Positions 52,783 to 61,081 of a stretch of DNA of 64,000 bases are shown here, piece after piece. Every line of letters starts with the position of its first letter. Position 1 is the first letter of the stretch. This DNA is from Bacteroidota bacterium. GTDB taxonomy: Bacteria; Bacteroidota; Bacteroidia; Palsa-948. Location: the NCBI GenBank assembly GCA_016195025.1, contig JACQAL010000021.1, positions 1-64,000 of the forward strand. Reading direction: 5' to 3'. The notes below the pieces were generated by a model. It searched no databases, was not told where the DNA came from, and saw only the letters and a program-made list of their open reading frames with translations. The position numbers were made by a program, and so were the translations under genes.

Positions 52783-54337
52783 ATATTTTTTCCCGCAGAA
52801 AATTTTTTGTGAAGTATTCCGTATATGCTTTTCTCCATTCAACGGAGGGAGCGATATCCAGATATTCAAGCATGGGTTTTTCGTCTGTGAAAACTCCTGC
52901 ATCGCCCAGGTTTAATTTTTCAGGCGGCAGAAAGCAATCATTGCTATTATTCCCCTGCATTTCTGTCCCTGCAAAAGAGATTTTTGAAAAATCAATTTCG
53001 TTATCGCCCGCAACAAAAATCAGGTTGCTGAATTTTTCATCCTGCAGATTTGTTCTCAGCATTTTTATTTTATAGCCCGCCTTCCGAAATGTTTTATAGA
53101 GCCATGCAGAAGATTTTCCCAATGCACCGGAATAAAATCCATAAAAGTTCACCATAATGATTCCATCTTCTGAAAGATTCTTTTTCATTTCTTTCAAGCT
53201 TTCCAGCGTAATTACATAACCTGGAGGAGTTTCCCCATGAAAAGTATCAAAGAAAATAATATCGTATTTTTTATTGCAGGTTCTGAGAAAATGCCGGGCA
53301 TCATCAATGGTAATATTGGCAGCAGAATCAACCGAAAAATATTTTTTGGAAACTTCTTCCATGCGAGGGTCTAACTCTACCGCATCTACGTTAAAACCTG
53401 ATTTGCGAAACCGGTTGTAAATAACTCCTCCGCCTAAGCCGCATAAAAGAACGCGGCTTCCTTTCGGAAAATTACTTGCAATGCAGGAAGCATAGTTTGT
53501 ATAATCCAGCAAACTATGTTCAGGGTTTTCTGCATCCACAATAGTTTGCCCGATATTATTTACAAGAAGCGCTCTTGCTTTTTTCCATTCTTTCTGAGGA
53601 GAAAAATAAGTATAGTCCACCACTTTTATTTCCCCCGGAATCCCCTCGCTTTCATAGAGCAAAGAAAGGTTTTTGTCTTGTGGAAAATAATTTTTCGGGA
53701 AAAGAAAAAAGACAGGAAGGAAAATAAACAGTGCGGAATATTTTTTTTCAAGAATAAAATAAACAAGCGCAACGCATAGTATGATTCCTCCAAAAACCAT
53801 AGAGGGCTTTACAATTCCGTACTGAGGCAGAATATAAAACCCGCAGAGCAGGGTAAAAAAAATTCCTCCCACCGTGGACACAGAGTAAATTATGCCTGCG
53901 CTTTTTCCCGAACTGTCGGCATCATCATTAATCAGGTTAATGATAACAGGCGAAGCCATTCCGAAGAAAAGCAGGGGAGGAAATAAAAAAGTCAGCAGTG
54001 AAACCAAGCTTCCCCATTGCACACTCATGTAAATGGTAATGCCGAGCACATAATTTCCAATAGTTGTCATTCCGAAAAAGGAAAGCCCCGCCAGCAGGAG
54101 AGCATAAAATAAAAGAGAGCGGTTGTTATATTTCTTAGATAACATTCCACCCAGAAAATATCCTGCAGCCAAACCGCTCAGCGTAACCGCCAGCACCGAT
54201 GCCCACACATATAATGAGCCGCCAAAATAAGGCGCGATAAGTTTTGCGCCTATGAGTTCGCATGCCATTACCGAGCCGCCTTCCATAAATGAAATAACGA
54301 GCAAAAGTTTTTTGAAGGAGGATTTGACGGCAGGCAT
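52772..54337 (-). CDS. Spermidine-synthase-like protein fused to an N-terminal membrane domain
   Basis: This 521-residue protein has about seven hydrophobic helices in the first 220 residues (AYFGGSLYVWASVLAVTLSG, LLAGLSFFGMTTIGNYVLGI). A spermidine-synthase-like Rossmann domain follows from about 235: VLLCGLGGGVIYNRFRKSGF, DAVELDPRMEEVSKKYFSVD and YDIIFFDTFHGETPPGYVIT. Such fused proteins are common; whether they make polyamines or use another acceptor is not settled. It ends 11 bp inside the convergent hemH. Several parts near the C-terminus (EKPMLEYLDIAPSVEWRKAY) are typical of the fused group. Confidence 0.85.
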   Translation of the reverse strand: MPAVKSSFKKLLLVISFMEGGSVMACELIGAKLIAPYFGGSLYVWASVLAVTLSGLAAGYFLGGMLSKKYNNRSLLFYALLLAGLSFFGMTTIGNYVLGITIYMSVQWGSLVSLLTFLFPPLLFFGMASPVIINLINDDADSSGKSAGIIYSVSTVGGIFFTLLCGFYILPQYGIVKPSMVFGGIILCVALVYFILEKKYSALFIFLPVFFLFPKNYFPQDKNLSLLYESEGIPGEIKVVDYTYFSPQKEWKKARALLVNNIGQTIVDAENPEHSLLDYTNYASCIASNFPKGSRVLLCGLGGGVIYNRFRKSGFNVDAVELDPRMEEVSKKYFSVDSAANITIDDARHFLRTCNKKYDIIFFDTFHGETPPGYVITLESLKEMKKNLSEDGIIMVNFYGFYSGALGKSSAWLYKTFRKAGYKIKMLRTNLQDEKFSNLIFVAGDNEIDFSKISFAGTEMQGNNSNDCFLPPEKLNLGDAGVFTDEKPMLEYLDIAPSVEWRKAYTEYFTKNFLREKIFSR

Positions 54338-54446
54338 GGAAAGAATAAAAACTGCACCGTTTATTTAAACAGAGCGGCTCCTTATTTTCTGAGTTGTTAC
54401 TGTTGTAAACTTATTTCGAAATTTTTCCGCACCCGATTTTAATAAT

Positions 54447-54710
54447 TCAGATATGGTTTTTATCTTGTTCTGATTCAGAAAAATGATAGCGTAATAAAAT
54501 AATGCTTATGCTTTTTGTCTTATGAGCGAAAACCCATTCTCCGAAATCTTTATCTTCTGTAAGAATAATTCTGTCCGTATTTTTTGCAAGTTCAATGATG
54601 TTTTCATCCTGCAACCCAGGATTTGTTTCTTTAATCGAAAGGAGATCAATGTGAATTTGGCGAAGAGAGCGGATAATTCCTCCATGAATATTTTCGTCTG
54701 CAAGCAGCAT
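54447..54710 (-). CDS. DUF5615 PIN-like toxin
   Basis: This 87-residue protein has the PIN-like acidic residues of DUF5615: MLLADENIHGGIIRSLRQIH and RIILTEDKDFGEWVFAHKT. The family acts as putative ribonuclease toxins paired with DUF433 antitoxins. Its ATG follows directly on the DUF433 stop, so the two are co-translated. Function is inferred from the pairing. Confidence 0.88.
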   Translation of the reverse strand: MLLADENIHGGIIRSLRQIHIDLLSIKETNPGLQDENIIELAKNTDRIILTEDKDFGEWVFAHKTKSISIILLRYHFSESEQDKNHI

Positions 54711-54935
54711 TCAGGCAGCGGCAACCATTTCTTCTCCGGCAATGGTATCGGCAGTATAGGCAAGCGCTGCCTGCACATCTTCGCGGGTAAGATGACTATA
54801 CATTTTCAGAATATCATCTATGCTCGCGCCCTCCGCCATCTTGCGAATGATTATTTCTACGGTAATCCGTGTGCCTTTAATTACCGGCTTGCCCAGCATA
54901 ATGCGGTGGTCAGATATAATCCGGTCGTGATTCAT
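54711..54935 (-). CDS. DUF433 antitoxin
   Basis: This 74-residue protein has the DUF433 pattern: ISDHRIMLGKPVIKGTRITV and SIDDILKMYSHLTREDVQAA. It contains a helix-turn-helix-like region and is the usual partner of DUF5615 proteins. From ATG 54935 a TATATTTA box lies about 4 bp upstream, so the message may be leaderless. The stop abuts the toxin start. Confidence 0.88.
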   Translation of the reverse strand: MNHDRIISDHRIMLGKPVIKGTRITVEIIIRKMAEGASIDDILKMYSHLTREDVQAALAYTADTIAGEEMVAAA

Positions 54936-54950
54936 ACTGTAAATATACAA

Positions 54951-54983
54951 AAATAAAAAACGGCAACCTGTTTTTGATTGCCG
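54951..54983 (-). terminator. Terminator-like hairpin, copy 1 of 3
   Basis: On the minus strand CGGCAA and TTGCCG pair around TCAAAAACAGG, followed by a T-rich run. It is almost identical to hairpins at 55582-55604 and 55987-56009, and lies downstream of HicA and of a T9SS tail remnant. Confidence 0.75.
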
Positions 54984-55007
54984 TTTCTGTTTTTCTGTTA
55001 TACTTTT

Positions 55008-55080
55008 TTACTTCTGAATAGAAACCTTCTGGTTTTTTTATGTTCTGCGAGTTAAAAACCTTCAGGAAATAAATTCTACT
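55008..55080 (-). pseudogene. Remnant of a T9SS sorting-domain 3' end (copy 1)
   Basis: Read on the minus strand the sequence gives IYFLKVFNSQNIK followed, after removing one A from a run of seven, by NQKVSIQK and a stop. This is the end of a type A sorting domain. The rest of the gene is missing: HicA ends two bases to the right. Confidence 0.7.
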
Positions 55081-55081
55081 G

Positions 55082-55321
55082 TCAAAACAAATCAGTCATC
55101 AGTTTTTCTTTTGTCATGCCGAAATGATTGGCAACATCAGATAAAATAGAAGAAAGAGTGCCGATTCTAAGAGAATCATGGTTGGGAATAGTAATATGAT
55201 GTTCTCCGTTTTGAATCGTGGTGAGTCGAATATGGCTCCCGGTTTGCCGCGTAACAATATATCCGAACTTTTTTAACCGCTTAACCAATTCTTGTCCGGA
55301 TAAATCGCGGGGAATTTTCAT
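55082..55321 (-). CDS. hicA: HicA toxin, mRNA interferase
   Basis: This 79-residue protein has the HicA double-stranded RNA-binding-like fold motif with the catalytic histidine: SGQELVKRLKKFGYIVTRQT, GSHIRLTTIQNGEHHITIP and IGTLSSILSDVANHFGM. It cleaves mRNA unless bound by HicB. It overlaps the hicB gene by 4 bp. The order antitoxin then toxin is less usual than toxin then antitoxin but known. Confidence 0.92.
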   Translation of the reverse strand: MKIPRDLSGQELVKRLKKFGYIVTRQTGSHIRLTTIQNGEHHITIPNHDSLRIGTLSSILSDVANHFGMTKEKLMTDLF

Positions 55322-55524
55322 AGGGGAAGTAGTTCCTCCTTAACAAAATGCAGACGGATTATTTTCGGCATGTTGTTTTTTTCGAAATGGCAGTTTACCG
55401 CATCGCGAATCATTTTCTTTAATTCTTCCATAGTGCCGGCTTCGGTAAATATACTTTCTCCCAGCGCCTTTGCCGTATATCCGCCTTCAACGGCTTCCTC
55501 TATCATAAAAATCAGTTCCTGCAT
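55318..55524 (-). CDS. HicB-like antitoxin
   Basis: This 68-residue protein has the partially degraded RNase-H-like fold of short HicB proteins: FMIEEAVEGGYTAKALGESI and TMEELKKMIRDAVNCHFEKN. Such short forms are commonly found just upstream of hicA and lack the DNA-binding tail. A TATCTTTG box lies 18 bp before the ATG. The stop overlaps hicA by 4 bp. Confidence 0.85.
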   Translation of the reverse strand: MQELIFMIEEAVEGGYTAKALGESIFTEAGTMEELKKMIRDAVNCHFEKNNMPKIIRLHFVKEELLPL

Positions 55525-55541
55525 TAGAATAATATTTTACT

Positions 55542-55549
55542 CAAAGATA
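55542..55549 (-). promoter_or_regulatory. Promoter -7 box TATCTTTG of hicBA
   Basis: Exact consensus on the minus strand, 17 bp upstream of the hicB ATG. Confidence 0.7.
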
Positions 55550-55570
55550 CTGGTTTTTTCTCTTTTCATA

Positions 55571-55604
55571 AAAATAAAAAACAGCAACCTGTTTTTGATT
55601 GCCG
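55571..55604 (-). terminator. Terminator-like hairpin, copy 2 of 3
   Basis: Same sequence as copy 1 with one stem mismatch (CAGCAA), followed on the minus strand by a T-rich run; located after the second T9SS tail remnant. Confidence 0.7.
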
Positions 55605-55628
55605 TTTCTGTTTTTTAGTTCTGTTATT

Positions 55629-55698
55629 TTATTGCTGAATGGAAATCTTCTGGTTTTTTATGTTCTGCGAGTTGAACATATTCAGGAAAAATGAAAAA
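55629..55698 (-). pseudogene. Remnant of a T9SS sorting-domain 3' end (copy 2)
   Basis: The minus strand encodes FLNMFNSQNIKNQKISIQQ and a stop in one uninterrupted frame, very similar to copy 1. Upstream sequence is replaced by the gene ending at 55699. It looks like a broken duplicate of a gene end plus its terminator. Confidence 0.7.
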
Positions 55699-55923
55699 TT
55701 AATGACGAAGGTATAGTCCCACAATTGCAGCCATTTGCGCAATCCAAAAGCCAACCATCCATTTAATTAAATCAACCTTGTCATCCTTGGTAAGAAAAAC
55801 ATCCTTCTTTTGATTTATTTTTTCTTCCGCTTTTGCGTCAAAATACTCTATAACCTTTGTCGCCTCGCTTTCTCCGAGTTTTGTTTTCAGAATTTCATAA
55901 ACCTGTAATTCCAGTGCAGACAT
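55699..55923 (-). CDS. Small coiled-coil membrane protein (CCDC90/DUF1640-like)
   Basis: This 74-residue protein has an N-terminal helical part (ILKTKLGESEATKVIEYFDA) with a charged middle (KINQKKDVFLTKDDKVDLIK) and one membrane helix at the end (WMVGFWIAQMAAIVGLYLRH). Size and pattern match small Bacteroidota proteins like DUF1640. Function is unknown. It has its own TATCTTTG box 27 bp upstream of the ATG. Confidence 0.7.
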   Translation of the reverse strand: MSALELQVYEILKTKLGESEATKVIEYFDAKAEEKINQKKDVFLTKDDKVDLIKWMVGFWIAQMAAIVGLYLRH

Positions 55924-55950
55924 TTCAGATATGATTTTTATTTCTTTCTA

Positions 55951-55958
55951 CAAAGATA
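55951..55958 (-). promoter_or_regulatory. Promoter -7 box TATCTTTG of the coiled-coil membrane protein gene
   Basis: Exact consensus on the minus strand, 27 bp before the ATG at 55923. Confidence 0.65.
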
Positions 55959-55977
55959 AGATTTTTTCCGCTTGAAA

Positions 55978-56009
55978 AATAAAAAACGGCAACCTGTTTT
56001 TGATTGCCG
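55978..56009 (-). terminator. Terminator-like hairpin, copy 3 of 3, of the large T9SS gene
   Basis: CGGCAATC and GGTTGCCG pair around AAAAACA on the minus strand, then a T tract. It follows the 56035 stop by 25 bp and is the intact functional version. Confidence 0.85.
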
Positions 56010-56034
56010 TTTCTGTTATCAGCAGGGAAAAGAG

Positions 56035-58698
56035 TTACTTAATCACCAACTTCTTCTTGTAAACAGCATCGTTGGAAGTAGCCACTACAAAATAAACTCC
56101 GGCAGCAAGTTTGCCCGAAGGGTCAATGGCAATTGTTTCTTTATCATTTGCCAGTAAAATCACTTCTGAATAAAATTCCCTGTCAAGCAAATCACGTACT
56201 ACAATGAGCACTTTATCTCCCTGCCTGCCTGCTATGCTTACATTAAACGCACCACTGGAAGGGTTGGGATAAACCGCAAACCCGCCCTTGCCGCAGCCCT
56301 GCACAGGAATCATATTAAATATTTGCGTTGCTCCGTTAAGGTCTGTTTCAGATAAGCGGTAATAGGATGCTGCGCTCAAAGGGTCGGTATCTTCTGCAGA
56401 ATATTTTTGAATGGAAGAACTGTTGCCTGCCGCCTTCACTTTAGTTACAGGAATAAACAAACTTCCATCGGTGCTTTTTTCCAGCGTAAAATAATCGCTG
56501 CTTTGCTCGGTGGCGGTTTCCCAGGTTGCTACAACCTTATTGCCATTATTACATTCCGCATTGAAGGAGAGAAGTTCTATGGGAAGGGGAGCAGTAATTC
56601 TTGATAATACATAAGGAGAAAAGTAGGTGAACCCAGAAGCTGTTACAGCATGTGCGCCAGCAGCAGCAGACCCAGCAGAGCCGGAAGAAGTATATGTTCC
56701 GTTAATGCCGCCTTTTCCATCATTCCAATAAGTTCCTGCCCAATGCTGAAATCCTACTACATCTGTTGGTACTGCCATAGTATTTTCGCTGCCATCGTAA
56801 TTAAAAGTTAAACTAACCGAAGGAATAGGAGAAGCAAGCGAAGATGTTATATCCCACCACCTGTCAATTACCGCAGAACAAGAGCCATCTATACCAAGCG
56901 TTTGGTCAAACATGGTGTTTACTGCCGCCACATTGCTTGCTCCTGCCCAAGGCAAGTTACAAACACCAGCACTTACACAGGGGGTTGCGCAGGCATTGGT
57001 AGTTTTTCTTGTGGAAAAGGAAATATTTCCTACAGCGCCTGTGTTGTTAAAAGTAACAGGCAGATAAGTGCCGGAAGCAGTTCCGAACGGGACAATATGC
57101 GCGCCTGTATTTGACCCTATGTTCCATTGCAGTATGCTTGGATTTACTCCTGAGTTGGTTTCACTTACTATGCGACCGCTAGTACGAACAATTGCGGCAG
57201 TAGGACCATATTGTACATTAAATTTATATCCATTTAAATAAAAAGGACCGCTTTTCAATGTTAATATTCCGGTTGAAGTAGTATTGGTGTTGGCATTTAA
57301 CTGTAAATAAACACCGGGACCAGAATTTTTTATACTTAACCCGTTAAATGTTGTTATTGTGCCATTAGTAGACGTTATATTTTGTGTCTGTGCAACATTA
57401 AAATCCCACATTTCAATGGTTGAAGTAGCGGGAGTTATCTGATCATCATTAATGAAATCATGACCTATCTCTATATTATTTGACCCGGAAGTTGAAAGGT
57501 CTACATTACATGGGAGTTTAATCCACATATCCTGTTTGATATAAACATTTTTTGCAGCAGAACCAAACTTAGTAGCGCCCGCACTATTATTAAACCATAC
57601 AGTATAATAATCATCCTCCAGATTAAAACCAAAATTATTAACCGAGGAATTAATATAAAGAATGCCCGTTCCGTAATCGGTTTTATTTGTATCAACACTG
57701 CCGCCTCCCTGTAAATTAAGCATTCCACTATTAAAATTATTATAAAACACAGCCCCCCAGGTTCCTGTAGTTGTAATAGTATAAGTACTGAAATTAAGTG
57801 CTCCGTTTGTCTGTGGCGTTGCCGCAAGCCCGCTCCAATTAATATCCCGAATAGTTGGACTGCCTGTTAAGGTGTAGTTTGCGCCATCCTGCATACGGAA
57901 TTCTCCGTTCACAGAACCGGCACCTGTTGCGAATGTTCCTGTTCCTCCCCAAGTCCCCTGACCATAAAGATCAACAAAATATAGCGAAGGATTATCCATT
58001 CTTCCGTTATTGTTAATGCTGCCATGTATATCCAATGGATTGCTTACCGTTAAAACAGCGCTGGCATTAATTGTAAGATTATGACAAACTGCTGCAGCAG
58101 AAATTGTGGGCTGGGTTCCTCCTGAAGGAATGACTACATCATCACAGGAGCCGGGAACTCCTGAAGGGCTCCAGTTTGTTGCAGTTCCCCAAGCTGTTGT
58201 TCCGGTAGTAAGCCAGGTTTTGGCACTCCCACCGCAGGTTACTACCTGAATATCCCAAGTCCAGTTAGACCCGCATGCCCCACCATTATTATAAGGGAGA
58301 TGAATGTAATAAGTATTGCCCACTGTTAAGTTGCCTAAATCAATTGTGTTGGGGTTTGTGCCACCTGAAATATTACAATTAGTGCCTATTTGTGTAAAAG
58401 TGAAACAAGTGCCGCTATAAACAACACCATCGGCTGTGCACCCTCCGGAAAGTTTATTTATTTTAACCTCGTGAGTGGTTGCGGTTGCGACAAATTTATA
58501 CCAAACGGTTTGTTTTAAAGTGCCACAGGAAGGAGTCGGCTCTCCTGCTTCTATGGTAGCCGATGCGCTTGTTCCTGATACAGCCGCTGCATTAACTGTA
58601 AGCACAGTAGCACTTGCGCAATTGTCATTTGCCGGTTGGGCGTAAGCGCTTGTGCAAAGCAACCATGCAAAAAAAGTATATGTAAACTTTTTAATCAT
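56035..58698 (-). CDS. Large secreted surface protein with PPC-like N-terminus and T9SS tail
   Basis: This 887-residue protein has a signal peptide (FTYTFFAWLLCTSAYAQ). The N-terminal 130 residues resemble a PPC-type domain (NDNCASATVLTVNAAAVSGT, TVWYKFVATATTHEVKIN). The central region has low-complexity beta-helix-like sequence (DVVIPSGGTQPTISAAAVCH, NNIEIGHDFINDDQIT). Near 735 LPIELLSFNAECNNGNKVVA is the usual linker, and the last 80 residues form a type A sorting domain (FAVYPNPSSGAFNVSIAGRQ, LAAGVYFVVATSNDAVYKKK). It should be exported through SprA and attached to the surface. No catalytic motif was found; it is probably an adhesin-like or structural protein. It is 8 bp after a small exported protein gene. 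Confidence 0.88.
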   Translation of the reverse strand: MIKKFTYTFFAWLLCTSAYAQPANDNCASATVLTVNAAAVSGTSASATIEAGEPTPSCGTLKQTVWYKFVATATTHEVKINKLSGGCTADGVVYSGTCFTFTQIGTNCNISGGTNPNTIDLGNLTVGNTYYIHLPYNNGGACGSNWTWDIQVVTCGGSAKTWLTTGTTAWGTATNWSPSGVPGSCDDVVIPSGGTQPTISAAAVCHNLTINASAVLTVSNPLDIHGSINNNGRMDNPSLYFVDLYGQGTWGGTGTFATGAGSVNGEFRMQDGANYTLTGSPTIRDINWSGLAATPQTNGALNFSTYTITTTGTWGAVFYNNFNSGMLNLQGGGSVDTNKTDYGTGILYINSSVNNFGFNLEDDYYTVWFNNSAGATKFGSAAKNVYIKQDMWIKLPCNVDLSTSGSNNIEIGHDFINDDQITPATSTIEMWDFNVAQTQNITSTNGTITTFNGLSIKNSGPGVYLQLNANTNTTSTGILTLKSGPFYLNGYKFNVQYGPTAAIVRTSGRIVSETNSGVNPSILQWNIGSNTGAHIVPFGTASGTYLPVTFNNTGAVGNISFSTRKTTNACATPCVSAGVCNLPWAGASNVAAVNTMFDQTLGIDGSCSAVIDRWWDITSSLASPIPSVSLTFNYDGSENTMAVPTDVVGFQHWAGTYWNDGKGGINGTYTSSGSAGSAAAGAHAVTASGFTYFSPYVLSRITAPLPIELLSFNAECNNGNKVVATWETATEQSSDYFTLEKSTDGSLFIPVTKVKAAGNSSSIQKYSAEDTDPLSAASYYRLSETDLNGATQIFNMIPVQGCGKGGFAVYPNPSSGAFNVSIAGRQGDKVLIVVRDLLDREFYSEVILLANDKETIAIDPSGKLAAGVYFVVATSNDAVYKKKLVIK

Positions 58699-58706
58699 AT
58701 TGCAAA

Positions 58707-58985
58707 TTATTTTTTAGGTTTTGCAATTTCTTTAGTATCGTTTTGCTTTTTTTCTTGTTCTTTTTTCTTTTGTTCCCAATATTTATTTTCATCAGCCACA
58801 TTTATTACAGCGTCATTTAATGATGGCGAACTCGTTTTTGCTTTGCCATCGTCATTAATGTCGAGGGTAACATTTCTTTGTTCATTCGGTGCGCTGTTAG
58901 ATTTTTGCTGCATTGTTTTTTGCGATTGCCCGAATGCCGCGAAAGAAAATGGAAGAAAGAAAACCAATAAGTATATTTTTTTCAT
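58707..58985 (-). CDS. Small exported charged protein
   Basis: This 92-residue protein has a signal peptide (KIYLLVFFLPFSFAAFGQ). The mature part is rich in lysine, glutamate and asparagine (KYWEQKKKEQEKKQNDTKE) and is probably disordered. It is 8 bp upstream of the large T9SS protein and shares its TATCTTTG promoter. Family unknown. Confidence 0.65.
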   Translation of the reverse strand: MKKIYLLVFFLPFSFAAFGQSQKTMQQKSNSAPNEQRNVTLDINDDGKAKTSSPSLNDAVINVADENKYWEQKKKEQEKKQNDTKEIAKPKK

Positions 58986-59011
58986 AGCAGAAAAATTATT
59001 CTTTGCTAATA

Positions 59012-59019
59012 CAAAGATA
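59012..59019 (-). promoter_or_regulatory. Promoter -7 box TATCTTTG of the small exported protein and T9SS gene
   Basis: Exact consensus on the minus strand, 26 bp before the ATG at 58985. Confidence 0.65.
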
Positions 59020-59100
59020 CATAATTGAAAGGCAATAATACAATGATAATCGTTAGAATTACTAACTTAAAGGGTAATTTAGCCCAGTGAGGTGTTTTCT

Positions 59101-59186
59101 TAGACGAATGAGGTGATTTTGTAGACGAAAAAATGTTACGAATTACGAATCTGATGCGAATATTACGGATAAACAGCCAAAAGCAG
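59101..59186. repeat. Array repeat R1
   Basis: First of seven dispersed repeats: TAGACGAATGAGGTGATTTT then GTAGACGAAAAAA, then TTACGAATTACGAATCTG, then CGAATATTACGGATAAACAG. A partial second copy of the first part (GTGAGGTGTTTTCTTAGACG) precedes it at about 59087. Confidence 0.85.
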
Positions 59187-59224
59187 TAAGACAAATATTA
59201 TTTGTAAAATATTTTTTTGTCAGT

Positions 59225-60427
59225 TTAATGAGCAACAATTATTTTTTGAATATGATTTTCTTTTTCTGACTTCAAACAAACAAAATAAATTCCTGCGCTC
59301 ACATCCGAGAAATCAAAACTGAAAGATTTCTGATGAGCAACAGCGGACGAATAAATTTTTTCTCCTTCAAGAGTATAAATTTCAAACCTGTAATTTTTGC
59401 TTTCGTCCAAATTATATATTTCTGCTTTGCCGTTTGCGGGATTGGGATAAACAAAAATGTTTTTTGAAGTGGAGGGCTCGGCTATTGAAGTGGGAGTTGG
59501 AGTGTATTGCCAGAAATCATTCTTGTAAACGCTTAAACTATCTCCTGTGCCAATATATCCATAACCATTGATGGAAAATCCAATAGCCAATCTTCGTATA
59601 CTGCCGCCAAAATTTGTTTTTGCAGCCCATGTGTTGCCCGAAGAATTATATTCCCAGAAATCTTTTAAGTTGCTGCCGCCATTTCCTGTTCCTATGTATC
59701 CGTAATTACCTATGGAAAAGCCAACAGCCCATTCTCTGCCCGCGCCTCCGAAATTTGTTTTCGCTGTCCACATATCAGTTGCCGGATTGTACTGATAAAA
59801 ATCTTTATGATAGGCGGTGCCGTCATATCCTGTTCCAAGATATCCGAAACTGCCGATTGAAAAACCTGCTGCGCCCACTCGTGCAACGCCCGGGAAATTT
59901 GCTTTTTGCAACCAACTATCGCTGGTGGTATCGTATTGCCAGAAATCATTATCGTAATTAATGGTTGCATCAAAGCCGGTTCCGATATATCCTTTTCCAT
60001 TGATTGAAAAACCTACCGCCTGGTATCTGGCAGTTCCCGGAAAAGAGGATTTTTGTGTCCACAGGTCGTTTACAGGGTCATATCTCCAAAAATCATTCAG
60101 ATGCCCGTTAGCGGCATCGTAACCCGTTCCAATATATCCGTAATTGCCAATAGAAAAACCCACCGCCCACCTTCGCGCTGTGCCGGCAAAATTTGCTTTC
60201 TGTGTCCATACATCATTTGTTGCATCGTATTGCCAGAAATCATTTGTATAAGAAGCGGACGCAGTTCGTCCCGTTCCGATATATCCGAAATTCCCTATGG
60301 AAAAACCGGCAGCGCCCGACCGTGCTGTTCCTGCAAAATCGGTTTTCTTTGCCCAGGTGTTTTGTGCAGATAATTGAAAAGAAAAAATAAACACTACAAT
60401 AAAAGAGAAGGAATAAATTTTTTTCAT
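59225..60427 (-). CDS. Secreted Kelch/galactose-oxidase-like beta-propeller with T9SS tail
   Basis: From ATG 60427 the protein has 400 residues, with a signal peptide (FSFIVVFIFSFQLSAQN). Six repeats of about 50 residues contain GFSIGNFGYIGTGR, DFWQYDATNDVWTQKANFAG and similar, that is Kelch blades. The end (IFVYPNPANGKAEIYNLDES, VSAGIYFVCLKSEKENHIQK) is a type A sorting domain. The six near-identical blades suggest a single beta-propeller that binds polymer or protein. It is the first gene of the repeat-separated array. The six DNA blocks are also similar. Confidence 0.9.
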   Translation of the reverse strand: MKKIYSFSFIVVFIFSFQLSAQNTWAKKTDFAGTARSGAAGFSIGNFGYIGTGRTASASYTNDFWQYDATNDVWTQKANFAGTARRWAVGFSIGNYGYIGTGYDAANGHLNDFWRYDPVNDLWTQKSSFPGTARYQAVGFSINGKGYIGTGFDATINYDNDFWQYDTTSDSWLQKANFPGVARVGAAGFSIGSFGYLGTGYDGTAYHKDFYQYNPATDMWTAKTNFGGAGREWAVGFSIGNYGYIGTGNGGSNLKDFWEYNSSGNTWAAKTNFGGSIRRLAIGFSINGYGYIGTGDSLSVYKNDFWQYTPTPTSIAEPSTSKNIFVYPNPANGKAEIYNLDESKNYRFEIYTLEGEKIYSSAVAHQKSFSFDFSDVSAGIYFVCLKSEKENHIQKIIVAH

Positions 60428-60440
60428 AAACAATTTTTTT

Positions 60441-60448
60441 CAAATGTA
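60441..60448 (-). promoter_or_regulatory. Promoter -7 box TACATTTG of the Kelch gene
   Basis: Matches TAnnTTTG on the minus strand, 13 bp before the ATG at 60427. Confidence 0.6.
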
Positions 60449-60487
60449 CAATTAATTGATTGCCTCAATAAATAATGTGAAAGTTTT

Positions 60488-60573
60488 AGACGAATGAGGT
60501 GATTTTGCAGACGAAAAAAGGTTACGAATTACGAATCTGTACGAATATTACGAATAAACAGCCGGGAGCAGGG
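60488..60573. repeat. Array repeat R2
   Basis: Same order of blocks as R1: AGACGAATGAGGTGATTTTG, CAGACGAAAAAAGG, TTACGAATTACGAATCTG, TACGAATATTACGAATAAAC, ending AGCCGGGAGCAG, 9 bp before the toxin stop. Confidence 0.9.
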
Positions 60574-60581
60574 AATTTTTT

Positions 60582-60869
60582 TTATTTGAATCGTTTGTAA
60601 AATCTTTTTTTGTCTTTGTCAATACAGGTAAACCAAACAGTGTTTTTAAGAACAATTATTCCTATCCTGTAAACTTCATCTTGTGAAAGTTTGATTTTAA
60701 TTCTGTAACGGGAAGTTTTCTTGCGAAGCACAACGGTTTCGTGCATTTCATCAATGGAATCAATTCGTGTAATGTGGAGGACTTTCTTTGCAATGATGTG
60801 AATTAACTCTTCATTATCCGTATACCTAAGCAAGTCGCGCTCATACCTGTTAGTGTATTCGTATTCCAT
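60582..60869 (-). CDS. RelE/ParE-superfamily toxin (copy A)
   Basis: From ATG 60869 the protein has 95 residues. It has the small RelE/ParE-like pattern YTNRYERDLLRYTDN, ETVVLRKKTSRYRIKIKL and EVYRIGIIVLKNTVWFTCID, ending DKDKKRFYKRFK. The start chosen gives the same 20-bp overlap with the antitoxin gene as in the paralogous pair at 62.7-63.2 kb. It probably acts as a ribosome-dependent or gyrase-directed toxin; which one cannot be told. Confidence 0.83.
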   Translation of the reverse strand: MEYEYTNRYERDLLRYTDNEELIHIIAKKVLHITRIDSIDEMHETVVLRKKTSRYRIKIKLSQDEVYRIGIIVLKNTVWFTCIDKDKKRFYKRFK

Positions 60870-61065
60870 GCTTGGCAAAGAATTTATTTACACTTGCCTT
60901 TGACGCTTTGCCTGATTTCATTCCTTCTTCTATAGAGTCGAGCAACAAGGTATCATAAAACTCATCTTCAGAAATAATTTTCGCTTCTGATTTTGAAGAA
61001 TTAATCAACTGGATTAATTTTGAATAGATACTTTTATCGCTGGGTTTTATTAAAATCGCATTCAT
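60850..61065 (-). CDS. Antitoxin of the RelE/ParE-type pair (copy A)
   Basis: This 71-residue protein begins MNAILIKPSDKSIYSKLIQ and ends DSIEEGMKSGKASKASVNKF, FAKHGIRIH. This is the pattern of small antitoxins encoded upstream of RelE/ParE-type toxins. The paralogue at 62968-63195 has the same start, the same SIEEGMKSGKASK block and the same HGIRI end. It has a TATCTTTG promoter. Confidence 0.85.
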   Translation of the reverse strand: MNAILIKPSDKSIYSKLIQLINSSKSEAKIISEDEFYDTLLLDSIEEGMKSGKASKASVNKFFAKHGIRIH

Positions 61066-61081
61066 GGTATTTGCTTTTTCT

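Noticed and set aside
59006-59194. 62-residue open frame on the minus strand
   Set aside because: It is composed of repeat R1 and its flank and has no protein-like features.
59225-60427. DNA tandem repeat as a separate mobile element
   Set aside because: The repetition is explained by the six Kelch blades of one protein.
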